Positions 6,517 through 13,038 of a stretch of 13,082 nt of DNA are shown piece by piece. Position numbers and translations under genes: made by a program. Below the pieces are notes generated by a model, which saw only the letters and a list, made by a program, of their open reading frames with translations, ran no database searches and was not told where the DNA came from. Origin of the DNA: Marivivens sp. (lineage in GTDB: Bacteria; Pseudomonadota; Alphaproteobacteria; Rhodobacterales; Rhodobacteraceae); assembly GCA_024642185.1 (NCBI GenBank), contig JAHEBR010000037.1, forward strand, positions 1-13,082. Reading direction: 5' to 3'. Positions within the stretch are counted from its first letter, which is position 1, and each line of letters begins with the position of its first letter.

Positions 6517-7370
6517 GCAAATTCGGCAATGCGCGCCATCAGCGCCTCGGCAATCCGCTTGCGCGTATTCCGAAGGCGCGGCGCGTCGGCCAGATCGGCG
6601 TGGCTTGCGACCCAGACCGGCACATTGACCTCATTCGGCCCATCATGCAGCCGCTCGAGCCGCGGATCGGGATCACCAAGGCAATTCGGCAGGATCGCTT
6701 TGCCAAGACCGGCAGCCACCATCTCTCGCAGAACGGGGAAGCTGTCGGCGCCATTGACGATCTCCCCCGGCGCAAGCTCTTCTGCCATGAACTCCGCCGC
6801 CTTCGACCGTGACAGTGCGCCGCAAACGCCGAGCCACCTCAGTTCCCCGTCAGCATTCGCGGGACCATAGCTCCGCATTCCCAATATCCCTGCCTGATCC
6901 CCGGTCAACTCATCCGGCAGCTTGAGCGCGGGCCGCACACTGATATCGGCGTGCAAACGCGACAGGTCGAGGTGGGCATTGGTGCATTGTAGCTCGATCC
7001 GCAATTCCGGCGACTCGGCAGTGATTTCGGCCACGACATCTGGCAGAACCGAAATGCAGAAGGTGTCGGTCGATGTGACCCGCACCACGCCCGAAAGCTG
7101 CGCCTCGGCACCTTGCAAGATGCGCCCTACCGTATCAATCGCATTCCTTACCTCGCGCGCGGCCTCGACAAGGCGCAAGCGATCGGATGGTACCTGATAG
7201 CCTTGCGGGCTTCGCTCGAAGACTTCGGCCCCCTGCCGATCTTCGAATGCCGCGATCCGACGAAGCACAGTTGCATGGTTGACCTTGAGCATCCGAGAAG
7301 CCGCACTGACCGATCCGGTCTCCGCAACCGCCAAAACATACCTCAGATCGTCCCAGTTATCCCTGTGCAT
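6513..7370 (-). CDS. LysR-type transcriptional regulator
   Basis: A 285-residue DNA-binding regulator. The N-terminal winged helix-turn-helix is at about 6-65 (WDDLRYVLAVAETGSVSAAS, then NHATVLRRIAAFEDRQG and FERSPQGY), followed by a linker helix and an effector-binding domain of the periplasmic-binding-protein fold (from GVVRVTSTDTF to the end). The C-terminal domain includes REMVAAGLGKAILPNC. The ATG at 7370 gives the canonical N-terminus. A GTG at 7418 would add 16 residues but runs into the putative operator and the divergent gene's leader. LysR proteins usually control the gene transcribed divergently from them, so the cytochrome c'/dihaem cytochrome pair is the expected target, and autoregulation is likely. 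The inducer is unknown. Confidence 0.9.
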   Translation of the reverse strand: MHRDNWDDLRYVLAVAETGSVSAASRMLKVNHATVLRRIAAFEDRQGAEVFERSPQGYQVPSDRLRLVEAAREVRNAIDTVGRILQGAEAQLSGVVRVTSTDTFCISVLPDVVAEITAESPELRIELQCTNAHLDLSRLHADISVRPALKLPDELTGDQAGILGMRSYGPANADGELRWLGVCGALSRSKAAEFMAEELAPGEIVNGADSFPVLREMVAAGLGKAILPNCLGDPDPRLERLHDGPNEVNVPVWVASHADLADAPRLRNTRKRIAEALMARIAEFA

Positions 7371-7438
7371 AAATTCGTAGGCTTTCCGCAATAATGACGA
7401 CTGGTGCTTATTATGCACACAGGTATTCTTCTTGCATA
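7364..7438. promoter_or_regulatory. Putative LysR operator region with TGCATA boxes
   Basis: TGTGCATAA (7364-7372) and TTATGCACA (7411-7419) form a perfect 9-bp inverted repeat 38 bases apart. TGCATA (7433-7438) forms a second inverted repeat with TATGCA (7412-7417), 15 bases apart. The first box overlaps the LysR start codon, which would fit autorepression; the other two lie 25-51 bases upstream of the cytochrome c' start, near its promoter. The 15-base spacing is compatible with a LysR dimer site. Function is inferred from position and symmetry only. Confidence 0.5.
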
Positions 7439-7462
7439 GCCTCGTCTTTGATGGAGTTTGAA

Positions 7463-7933
7463 ATGACCAAAATGCCCCTCCTCTCGGCCGTACTGGGTAT
7501 GGTTGCCACTGTTGCCATCGGTGCCAACCACGCTGATCCGGCCATTTCCGCCGCGATAAAGGCCCGGCAAAGCCATATGCAGCTATTTGGCTTCAACCTC
7601 GGCACCCTTGGCGGAATGGCCCAAGGAAAGATCGAGTACGATGCAGAAAAGGCCCAGGTCGCCGCAAGCAACCTCGCCACGCTCGCTTCCGTAGACTTCG
7701 CCCCATACTTCGTCGTAGGCTCGTCTAACGCGGACGTATCTGAGACTCGGGCCCTCCCCGCGATGTGGGATGATCCTGAAGGAGTTCTGGCGGCGCTCGC
7801 GAAGTTGCAGGACGCAACAGCAGAGATGGCAGACTCTGCAGGCGATGGACTTGAAGGGCTACAGGCTGCCATGTCGGCTCTGGGGGGAGCGTGCGGTGCC
7901 TGTCACCAATCCTATCGGGCTCCAGCCAACTAA
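7463..7933 (+). CDS. Cytochrome c' family protein (periplasmic)
   Basis: The 156-residue precursor has an N-terminal signal peptide (hydrophobic stretch at about 5-20, cleavage probably near residues 21-24). Mature features fit cytochrome c': R35, Q36 and M39 in the first helix, an acidic-hydrophobic four-helix pattern, MWDDPEGV (101-108), and the haem site CGACH (144-148) close to the C-terminus. Family members are four-helix bundles with high-spin haem that bind NO and CO at a vacant distal site; their roles include NO tolerance. The ATG at 7463 has GGAG six bases upstream, and alternatives lie at 7394 and 7451. The gene uses more GTA and ATA-type codons than its neighbours, a mild sign of separate origin. 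It is followed after 3 bases by the dihaem cytochrome gene. Confidence 0.88.
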   Translation: MTKMPLLSAVLGMVATVAIGANHADPAISAAIKARQSHMQLFGFNLGTLGGMAQGKIEYDAEKAQVAASNLATLASVDFAPYFVVGSSNADVSETRALPAMWDDPEGVLAALAKLQDATAEMADSAGDGLEGLQAAMSALGGACGACHQSYRAPAN

Positions 7934-7936
7934 GTA

Positions 7937-8833
7937 GTGGCGCGGGACGGCGTGTCCTTTTCCGCTTGGTCTGCGCTGCTGGCAGCAGCGGCGCTCCTGA
8001 CCGCCGTTATTCTCAGACCTGCCCCCTTACCCGACAATTTCATTGACGGCCTGACAGGGACTCCCGAAAGAGGAACGCTGGTTTTCGCGGCCAGCGGATG
8101 TGCCAGTTGTCACACCGCACCAAGCGCCCAGCCCAGTGAGAAACCCGTCCTCGCCGGAGGGCGCAGTTTTCAAAGCCCCTTCGGGACTTTTTTGGCCCCC
8201 AATATATCTTCGGGGCGTCAGGGACTTGGCGATTGGAGCGATATCGATATCGCGAATGCCATCCTGCTTGGCGAAGGGCGCGGACGCACCCATCTCTATC
8301 CTGTCCTGCCCTATACCGCCTATCGCAACATGACCCGACAGGACACGGCTGACCTTATCGCCTATCTCCGTACCCTCCCGGCGGATGAAACGCCAAACCA
8401 GCCTCATGACGTTGGATTCCCCTTTAATATCCGGATTGGACTCGGCTTTTGGAAGCTTCTGTTCAACCGGGGCGATTGGGTTCTGGAGGTGGCGTCAACG
8501 CCCGAGATCGAGCGTGGCCGATACCTTGTTGAAGCGCTCGGTCATTGTGGGGAGTGCCATACACCGCGAAATTTCCTCGGTGGGCTCGACACCTCTCAAT
8601 GGCTAGCGGGCGCACCAAATCCGTCTGGCAAAGGCACAATACCGAACATCACCCCCGGCAAATTGGCTTGGAGCGAAGCCGAGATCGTTGATTTCCTTGC
8701 GACCGGATTCACCCCTGAGTTCGACAGCGCGGGCGGCGAAATGGCGGCCGTTATCGCCGAGCTCGCGCATCTCCCGCAGTCGGATCTGGAGGCAATTGCG
8801 GCCTACCTCAAAGCTATACCAGCGATCGACTAG
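7937..8833 (+). CDS. Membrane-anchored dihaem cytochrome c
   Basis: The 298-residue protein has an uncleaved-looking N-terminal anchor (about 8-26) and two class I cytochrome c domains, each with a CxxCH: CASCH (55-59) and CGECH (204-208). Likely distal Met ligands are M132 (AYRNMT) and M269 (GGEMA). The blocks APNIS (87-91) and IPNITPG (235-241), and the overall plan, resemble the cytochrome subunits of membrane-bound alcohol, aldehyde and gluconate dehydrogenases and other periplasmic dihaem electron carriers. No dehydrogenase gene is adjacent. The GTG start lies 3 bases after the cytochrome c' stop with no good ribosome site, so coupled translation is likely; a GTG at 7952 is an alternative. 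The pair probably passes electrons from an unknown donor or handles NO. The stop shares CTAG with the lipA stop. Confidence 0.88.
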   Translation: MARDGVSFSAWSALLAAAALLTAVILRPAPLPDNFIDGLTGTPERGTLVFAASGCASCHTAPSAQPSEKPVLAGGRSFQSPFGTFLAPNISSGRQGLGDWSDIDIANAILLGEGRGRTHLYPVLPYTAYRNMTRQDTADLIAYLRTLPADETPNQPHDVGFPFNIRIGLGFWKLLFNRGDWVLEVASTPEIERGRYLVEALGHCGECHTPRNFLGGLDTSQWLAGAPNPSGKGTIPNITPGKLAWSEAEIVDFLATGFTPEFDSAGGEMAAVIAELAHLPQSDLEAIAAYLKAIPAID

Positions 8834-9780
8834 CCCTGCGCCAGTTTGGCGAGACGCGCCGCCCGAAGCCGGGCGAAATCATCGCCTGCGTGATAGGACG
8901 AGCGGGTGAGCGGCGTGGCGGAGACCATCAGGAAACCCTTGCCATAGGCGGCTGTCTCGTAGGCCTTGAACTCTTCAGGGGTGACGAACCGGTCGACCTT
9001 GTGATGCTTGGGGGTCGGCTGGAGATATTGGCCGATGGTCAGGAAATCGATCCCGGCGGCGCGCATATCGTCCATGATCTGCATGACCGATTGGCGATCC
9101 TCGCCAAGGCCGACCATGATTCCCGATTTGGTGAACATCGACGGGTCCATCTCTTTCACCCGTTGAAGGAGCCGCAGCGAATGAAAATAGCGGGCCCCCG
9201 GGCGCACCGAGGGATAAAGGCCGGGAATGGTTTCAAGATTGTGGTTGAACACGTCGGGCTTGGCCCTGACCACCACTTCGACAACCTCGGGGCTGCACTT
9301 GAGGAAATCGGGGGTCAGGATCTCGATGGTGGTATCTGGTGATTGGTGCCGGATCGCGCGGATCGTCTGGGCAAAATGCTCGGCCCCGCCATCCTCAAGA
9401 TCATCGCGATCGACGCTGGTAATCACAACGTGGTTGAGGCCAAGTTTCTTGACCGCATCGGCGACCCTGCCCGGCTCGAACACATCGAGCGCATCCGGGC
9501 GGCCGGTAGCGATATTGCAGAAGGAACAGCCGCGCGTGCAGATCTCGCCCATGATCATCATGGTGGCGTGGCCCTGGCTCCAGCATTCGCCCACGTTCGG
9601 GCAGGCGGCCTCTTCGCAGACGGTCGAAAGCTTGTGGGTCCGCAGGATGTCGCGGGTGTCCTTATAGCCTTGCGACACCGGCGCCTTGACCCGAATCCAA
9701 TCCGGCTTCTTCGGCTGGGCATTGTCTGGCCGATGGGCCTTTTCCGGGTGGCGTTGGTCAGGCAGTTTCAGATCTCGCAT
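8830..9780 (-). CDS. lipA: Lipoyl synthase (radical SAM)
   Basis: Inserts two sulfurs into octanoyl groups on lipoyl domains, which is needed by pyruvate and oxoglutarate dehydrogenases and the glycine cleavage system. The 316 residues contain both iron-sulfur sites: the auxiliary cluster C55, C60 and C66 (CEEAACPNVGEC) and the radical-SAM cluster C81, C85 and C88 (CTRGCSFC). They also show ITSVDRDDLEDGG, FNHNLETIPGLYPSVRPGA, GLGE and the C-terminal RSSYHAGDDF, whose serine ligates the auxiliary cluster. I start at the ATG at 9780: it has GGAG upstream and gives MRDLKLPDQRHPEKAHRPDN, the usual opening. Starts at 9795 and 9798 are also open. LipB is not in the window. Confidence 0.97.
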   Translation of the reverse strand: MRDLKLPDQRHPEKAHRPDNAQPKKPDWIRVKAPVSQGYKDTRDILRTHKLSTVCEEAACPNVGECWSQGHATMMIMGEICTRGCSFCNIATGRPDALDVFEPGRVADAVKKLGLNHVVITSVDRDDLEDGGAEHFAQTIRAIRHQSPDTTIEILTPDFLKCSPEVVEVVVRAKPDVFNHNLETIPGLYPSVRPGARYFHSLRLLQRVKEMDPSMFTKSGIMVGLGEDRQSVMQIMDDMRAAGIDFLTIGQYLQPTPKHHKVDRFVTPEEFKAYETAAYGKGFLMVSATPLTRSSYHAGDDFARLRAARLAKLAQG

Positions 9781-9804
9781 CGCAGCGGGCTCCATCACGT
9801 TCGC

Positions 9805-9845
9805 TTGGTTGCCTCATACGGCCAATCGGCCCTTGGGGCAACCAA
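9805..9845 (-). promoter_or_regulatory. Large stem-loop in the lipA leader
   Basis: TTGGTTGCC (9805-9813) and GGCAACCAA (9837-9845) form a perfect 9-bp stem. The enclosed 23 bases contain a second GGCC-N4-GGCC hairpin. It ends 25 bases before the lipA start on the minus strand. It has no T-tract, so a leader structure or protein site is more likely than a simple terminator. Confidence 0.45.
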
Positions 9846-9851
9846 ACCTGA

Positions 9852-9868
9852 CGCATGGCAGCCATGCG
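9852..9868 (-). terminator. 17-base palindrome after the DUF6456-like gene
   Basis: CGCATGGC-A-GCCATGCG is a perfect palindrome starting 6 bases past the stop codon of the upstream minus-strand gene. As RNA it would form a stem of about seven pairs with a tiny loop. The sequence after it on the minus strand (TCAGGTTTGG) lacks a real T-run, so termination is plausible but unproven. A binding-site role is the alternative. Confidence 0.4.
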
Positions 9869-9874
9869 CGCGGA

Positions 9875-11014
9875 TCAGCCGATCAGGGGACCGAACCTCC
9901 CGTGCTGTTCCTCATAGTGCCGCGCCAGCCGTTGCAAGGCGATCCGCAAGACGATCTTGCCCGAGCGGGCCGCCCATCCAAGGTGCTGTTCTGTCGTCTC
10001 GAGCCCTTCAAGAAGGCAGCAACACCGCAGGGCAACATCACCCAACCCCGGGCCGAGGTCACGCAAAGCGGATTGGACACGCCCAAAGGCTGCACCCGAG
10101 GCACTATTGTCCAGGATCGCCGGCTCCTCGTCTTCGTCGAAGATCGCGCTCCAGTCGCTGCGGTATTTCGGGTCCATCTGACTGAGCTCATAATCCTCCC
10201 GCAGCCGCTCTCCGGCGGCAAGCAGGACTCGGGACAGAAACAGGCTACCATCTTTGTCGCGACGCCGCGCAAGGCCTACGAGCGGGCTATCGGTGACAGC
10301 AAAGCGTTGGACGCGGGCTTGCGGCAAGTCGTCTTCGATTACCGCTTTCCGCGCCACGACAAACTCGGCCGGCCCTTCGGCCATCGCGCGGGCACGGTTT
10401 TCACTTGCTGCAACCAGCTCGCGCAGAGCGGAGCGGCCCGCAGCGGTGATGTGATATCGCGCAACCCTGGCTCCGGGATCATGACAGGCAATCCAGTCAC
10501 GCAGCGCCATGGCTTGCGCCACCTCCCGATCCACCACCGCCGACCGCGTGGTCGACCCGTCCGGTGCGTCTCGCACGACAACGGCCGTATCCATTTCTCG
10601 GCCGACGGCCAATACCGCCCCGGTTTCGACCAAGCGGCGCAGGATCCGCAGAGATTCGCTCCTAAGACGGCCTTCGCTGAGCGACTGCGCCACGATATCC
10701 GCACCCTGATTTGCGTCGGATTTCCGGTCCATTTGCATCGTATCCTTTTCTGCACTGGCCCGAAGGCCCCCAATCTGATCGGCAAGCGCGGAAAGAGCAT
10801 CATCGATCAATGGATCATCGCGGCGGGTCTCATAGCGGCGCACCTGCCGAAGAACGGTCGATGGATGCAGCCCGGAGTTTCTGGCCAATCCGCGGATCGA
10901 TCGCCCCTCTGTGGTGTGGGCAAGATAATGCCGTGCTCCTTGCGGCAACCACTGTGGCAGCCTGCCCTCCCGGTCGCTCCGAGGGCGACCGTTTTCGTAA
11001 TCCTCTCCCGACAT
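9875..11014 (-). CDS. DUF6456-like helix-turn-helix protein, unknown role
   Basis: A 379-residue cytosolic protein. Seen: an N-terminal helix-turn-helix at about 34-62 (EGRSIRGLARNSGLHPSTVL), a middle part resembling a winged helix (ESLRILRRLVETGAVLAV, 120-137, then YHITAAGRSALREL, 187-200), and a C-terminal block from 242 that begins DSPLVGLARRRDKDGS and contains DVALRCCCLLEGLE (326-339) and a final basic helix (GKIVLRIALQRLARHY, 352-367). This C-terminal block matches my recollection of DUF6456, an uncharacterised alphaproteobacterial domain. DNA binding is therefore likely, but targets are unknown. The ATG at 11014 has GGAGG nine bases upstream; a longer reading from 11095 would intrude on the divergent gene's promoter. 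It is divergent from the DUF6477-like gene. Confidence 0.8.
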   Translation of the reverse strand: MSGEDYENGRPRSDREGRLPQWLPQGARHYLAHTTEGRSIRGLARNSGLHPSTVLRQVRRYETRRDDPLIDDALSALADQIGGLRASAEKDTMQMDRKSDANQGADIVAQSLSEGRLRSESLRILRRLVETGAVLAVGREMDTAVVVRDAPDGSTTRSAVVDREVAQAMALRDWIACHDPGARVARYHITAAGRSALRELVAASENRARAMAEGPAEFVVARKAVIEDDLPQARVQRFAVTDSPLVGLARRRDKDGSLFLSRVLLAAGERLREDYELSQMDPKYRSDWSAIFDEDEEPAILDNSASGAAFGRVQSALRDLGPGLGDVALRCCCLLEGLETTEQHLGWAARSGKIVLRIALQRLARHYEEQHGRFGPLIG

Positions 11015-11189
11015 TCTTCCCTGCCTCCATTCAGTTTCAGCCGCGGCACTATTGTCGTTAATTTCGCAACAGTTTTCCGGCGAGAATGTTTTCAATTTCT
11101 ACGACAACCGCACGATATCAACGTTTTCGCGCAACACAACCTTAGCGTGTGTCAGAACACTTGCTCACTTTGTTACCTCAGGAGAAACA
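11015..11189. promoter_or_regulatory. Divergent DUF6456/DUF6477 control region
   Basis: This 175-base spacer is clearly more AT-rich than the flanking genes and must carry both promoters. It contains a GTGT-N4-ACAC hairpin (11149-11160) and a lone TTAA half-site (11058-11061). The second TTAA of a CtrA box is missing at the expected 7-base spacing. AGGAG at 11180-11184 is the ribosome site for the plus-strand gene. I could not assign promoter boxes with confidence. Confidence 0.45.
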
Positions 11190-11492
11190 ATGCGCGACTT
11201 GAATGGAATGATCTCCGCCCTAAAGCGTCCGGGGATATTGGTCCGGACAGCAAAGATCGGCGCCGATGAATATCGCCGGGAAGTTCATTTGCGCCGGATA
11301 CTAAAAAGTGAGGCCCCTGCCAAAACCGGTGAGGCAATCTTGCGCATTCTTGAAATAGAGTCAGAGATCAACGAACGCCGCGTCGCAAACCACGCCGAAT
11401 ACTCGGTCGCGGAGCACGTCGAGGTATTGATCGCGCTTTTGGGCGAGGCGCGTATACACCGCGCCGCCTATGGCCCGCCGCCCTCTACATGA
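11190..11492 (+). CDS. DUF6477-like small protein, unknown function
   Basis: A 100-residue, mostly helical cytosolic protein with no signal peptide or membrane segment. Seen: ALKRPGILVRTAKIGADEYRR (10-30), LRRILKSEAP, then ILRILEIESEINERRVANHAEYS and HVEVLIALLGEAR. The RP-LLVRAAR...YRR, ME.E...N..R and HV.VLIALMGEAR pattern is what I recall for DUF6477, a family largely confined to Rhodobacterales. The ATG at 11190 has AGGAG five bases upstream; an in-frame ATG at 11052 would read through the promoter. It is divergent from the DUF6456-like regulator gene, and a functional link is a reasonable guess. The last 8 bases overlap the convergent methyltransferase gene. Confidence 0.8.
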   Translation: MRDLNGMISALKRPGILVRTAKIGADEYRREVHLRRILKSEAPAKTGEAILRILEIESEINERRVANHAEYSVAEHVEVLIALLGEARIHRAAYGPPPST

Positions 11493-13038
11493 AGGCGTCG
11501 GGCGCCGAGGCTTTCTTCTGCGCAACATAGGCGTTCAGCGCCTCTTCGATCGCCGGATCGAGCTCGGGCTTTTGATACTGCCCCAGAAGCTTTTCGACCC
11601 TTGCCGATGCAAGCGCCTGCGTATCGCGCGCACCCTCTTCGTCCCAAGTCTCGAAGGGCTTGTAGTCGAAGAGATCAGACCGCCAGAAGGCGCTTTTAAA
11701 GTTGGCCTGCGTGTGGGCGCAGCCGAGATAGTGGCCGCCCGGGCCAACTTCGCGGATCGCGTCCATCGCCTGCCCGTTCTCGGACATATCAATGCCCTTG
11801 GCGAGGTGATGCAGGGTGCCAAGCTGATCGGCGTCCATCACGAATTTCTCAAAGTCGGCCACAAGGCCGCCCTCGAGCCAGCCGCAGGCGTGCAGCATGA
11901 AGTTCACACCCGCCAGAAGGCCCATGTTGAGGCTGTTGGCCGATTCGTAGGCCGCCTGCGCGTCCGGCAGCTTGGAGCCACAGAAGCCACCGGCCGAGCG
12001 GTAGGGAAGCCCGAGGCGGCGCACAAGCTGGCCCACGCCATAGGTGATATGGGCCGCTTCCGGCGTGCCGAAGGTGGGCGCGCCCGAGTTCATGTCGATC
12101 GAGGTCACGAAAGCGCCCGCGATGACCGGCGCGCCTTTGCGGATCAGTTGGCTATAGGCCACGCCCGCCATCACTTCGGCCATGACCTGCGTGAGCGTGC
12201 CGGCCACCGACACCGGCGCCATCGCCCCGCCCACGATAAACGGCGAGATGATCGCGGCCTGATTGTTGCGGGCATAGACCTCGAGCGCGCCCATCATGAT
12301 TCCGTCGAAGACCATCGGCGAATTGATGTTGATGAGCGAGGTCATCACCGTGTTCTGCTGAACAAAGTCCGCGCCAAAGAGGATCGAGGCCATATCGACC
12401 GAATCCTGCGCCCGGCTCGGCTCGGTCACCGAGCCCATGAAGGGCTTGTCCGAGAGGGTCATGTGCGAGAGGAGCATATCGAGGTGGCGCTTGTTCACCG
12501 GAATATCGGTCGGCTCGCAGACGGTGCCGCCCGAGTGGTGCAGCCACTTCGACATATAGCCGAGCTTCACGAATTTCTGGAAATCGTCGAGCGTCGCATA
12601 GCGGCGGCCGCCTTCGGCGGTGCGCACGAAGGGCGGGCCATAGACCGGCGCGAGAACGAGGTTGCGCCCGCCGATCTCGACGTTGCGGGCGGAATTGCGG
12701 GCGTGCTGGGTAAAGCTCGAGGGTGCTGTCTTGATCAACTCACGCGCAAGGCCGCGGGGAATGCGGACGCGCTCGCCCTGCACATCGGCGCCAGCGGCTT
12801 TCCAAAGCTCAAGAGCGGCGGGGTTTTCGACGAAATTGACGCCGATCTCTTCAAGCACGGTCTCGGCGTTGTGCTCGATGATCTGGAGCGCCTCTTCGTT
12901 GAGGATCTCGAGGTTGGGGATCTTGCGCTCGATGAAACGGGCGGTTTCCACACTCACCGCCGTCCGCTCGGCACGGCGGGCGGCGCCACCACCACCACGG
13001 GCACGACGGGACGGTTGGACTTCGGCTGCATCGGACAT
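11485..13038 (-). CDS. Trimethylamine methyltransferase (MttB) family protein, non-pyrrolysine
   Basis: A 517-residue cytosolic TIM-barrel methyltransferase. The family moves a methyl group from a quaternary amine or methylamine to a corrinoid protein. Seen: a basic, glycine-rich N-terminal tail (9-27), IPNLEILNEEALQIIEHNAE (40-59), LAPVYGPPF (129-137), SLININSPMVFD (234-245), IISPFIVGGAMAPVSVAGTL (263-282), a segment before QAAYESANSL (361-370), and VGPGGHYLGCAHT (431-443). The frame runs without an internal UAG, so it cannot carry pyrrolysine. It belongs with MtgB-like proteins, whose substrates include glycine betaine, proline betaine and carnitine. GGAGG lies just upstream of the ATG. No corrinoid protein or folate enzyme is in the window, so the substrate is unassigned. 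The gene ends ATG-TAG and overlaps its convergent neighbour by 8 bases. Confidence 0.92.
   Translation of the reverse strand: MSDAAEVQPSRRARGGGGAARRAERTAVSVETARFIERKIPNLEILNEEALQIIEHNAETVLEEIGVNFVENPAALELWKAAGADVQGERVRIPRGLARELIKTAPSSFTQHARNSARNVEIGGRNLVLAPVYGPPFVRTAEGGRRYATLDDFQKFVKLGYMSKWLHHSGGTVCEPTDIPVNKRHLDMLLSHMTLSDKPFMGSVTEPSRAQDSVDMASILFGADFVQQNTVMTSLININSPMVFDGIMMGALEVYARNNQAAIISPFIVGGAMAPVSVAGTLTQVMAEVMAGVAYSQLIRKGAPVIAGAFVTSIDMNSGAPTFGTPEAAHITYGVGQLVRRLGLPYRSAGGFCGSKLPDAQAAYESANSLNMGLLAGVNFMLHACGWLEGGLVADFEKFVMDADQLGTLHHLAKGIDMSENGQAMDAIREVGPGGHYLGCAHTQANFKSAFWRSDLFDYKPFETWDEEGARDTQALASARVEKLLGQYQKPELDPAIEEALNAYVAQKKASAPDAFM

Noticed and set aside
11058..11072. CtrA binding site (TTAA-N7-TTAA) upstream of the DUF6477-like gene
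   Set aside because: Only the first TTAA is present; the position of the second half reads ACAG.
9686..11269. 527-codon plus-strand open frame antisense to lipA and the DUF6456-like gene
   Set aside because: It runs opposite two well-supported genes, resembles no known protein, and has the low-complexity Arg/Pro/Ser composition typical of antisense frames in GC-rich DNA.
11485..11487. TAG at the end of the MttB-like gene as a pyrrolysine codon
   Set aside because: Pyrrolysine in MttB lies inside the barrel, not at the C-terminus. The protein is full length at this TAG, so it is an ordinary stop.
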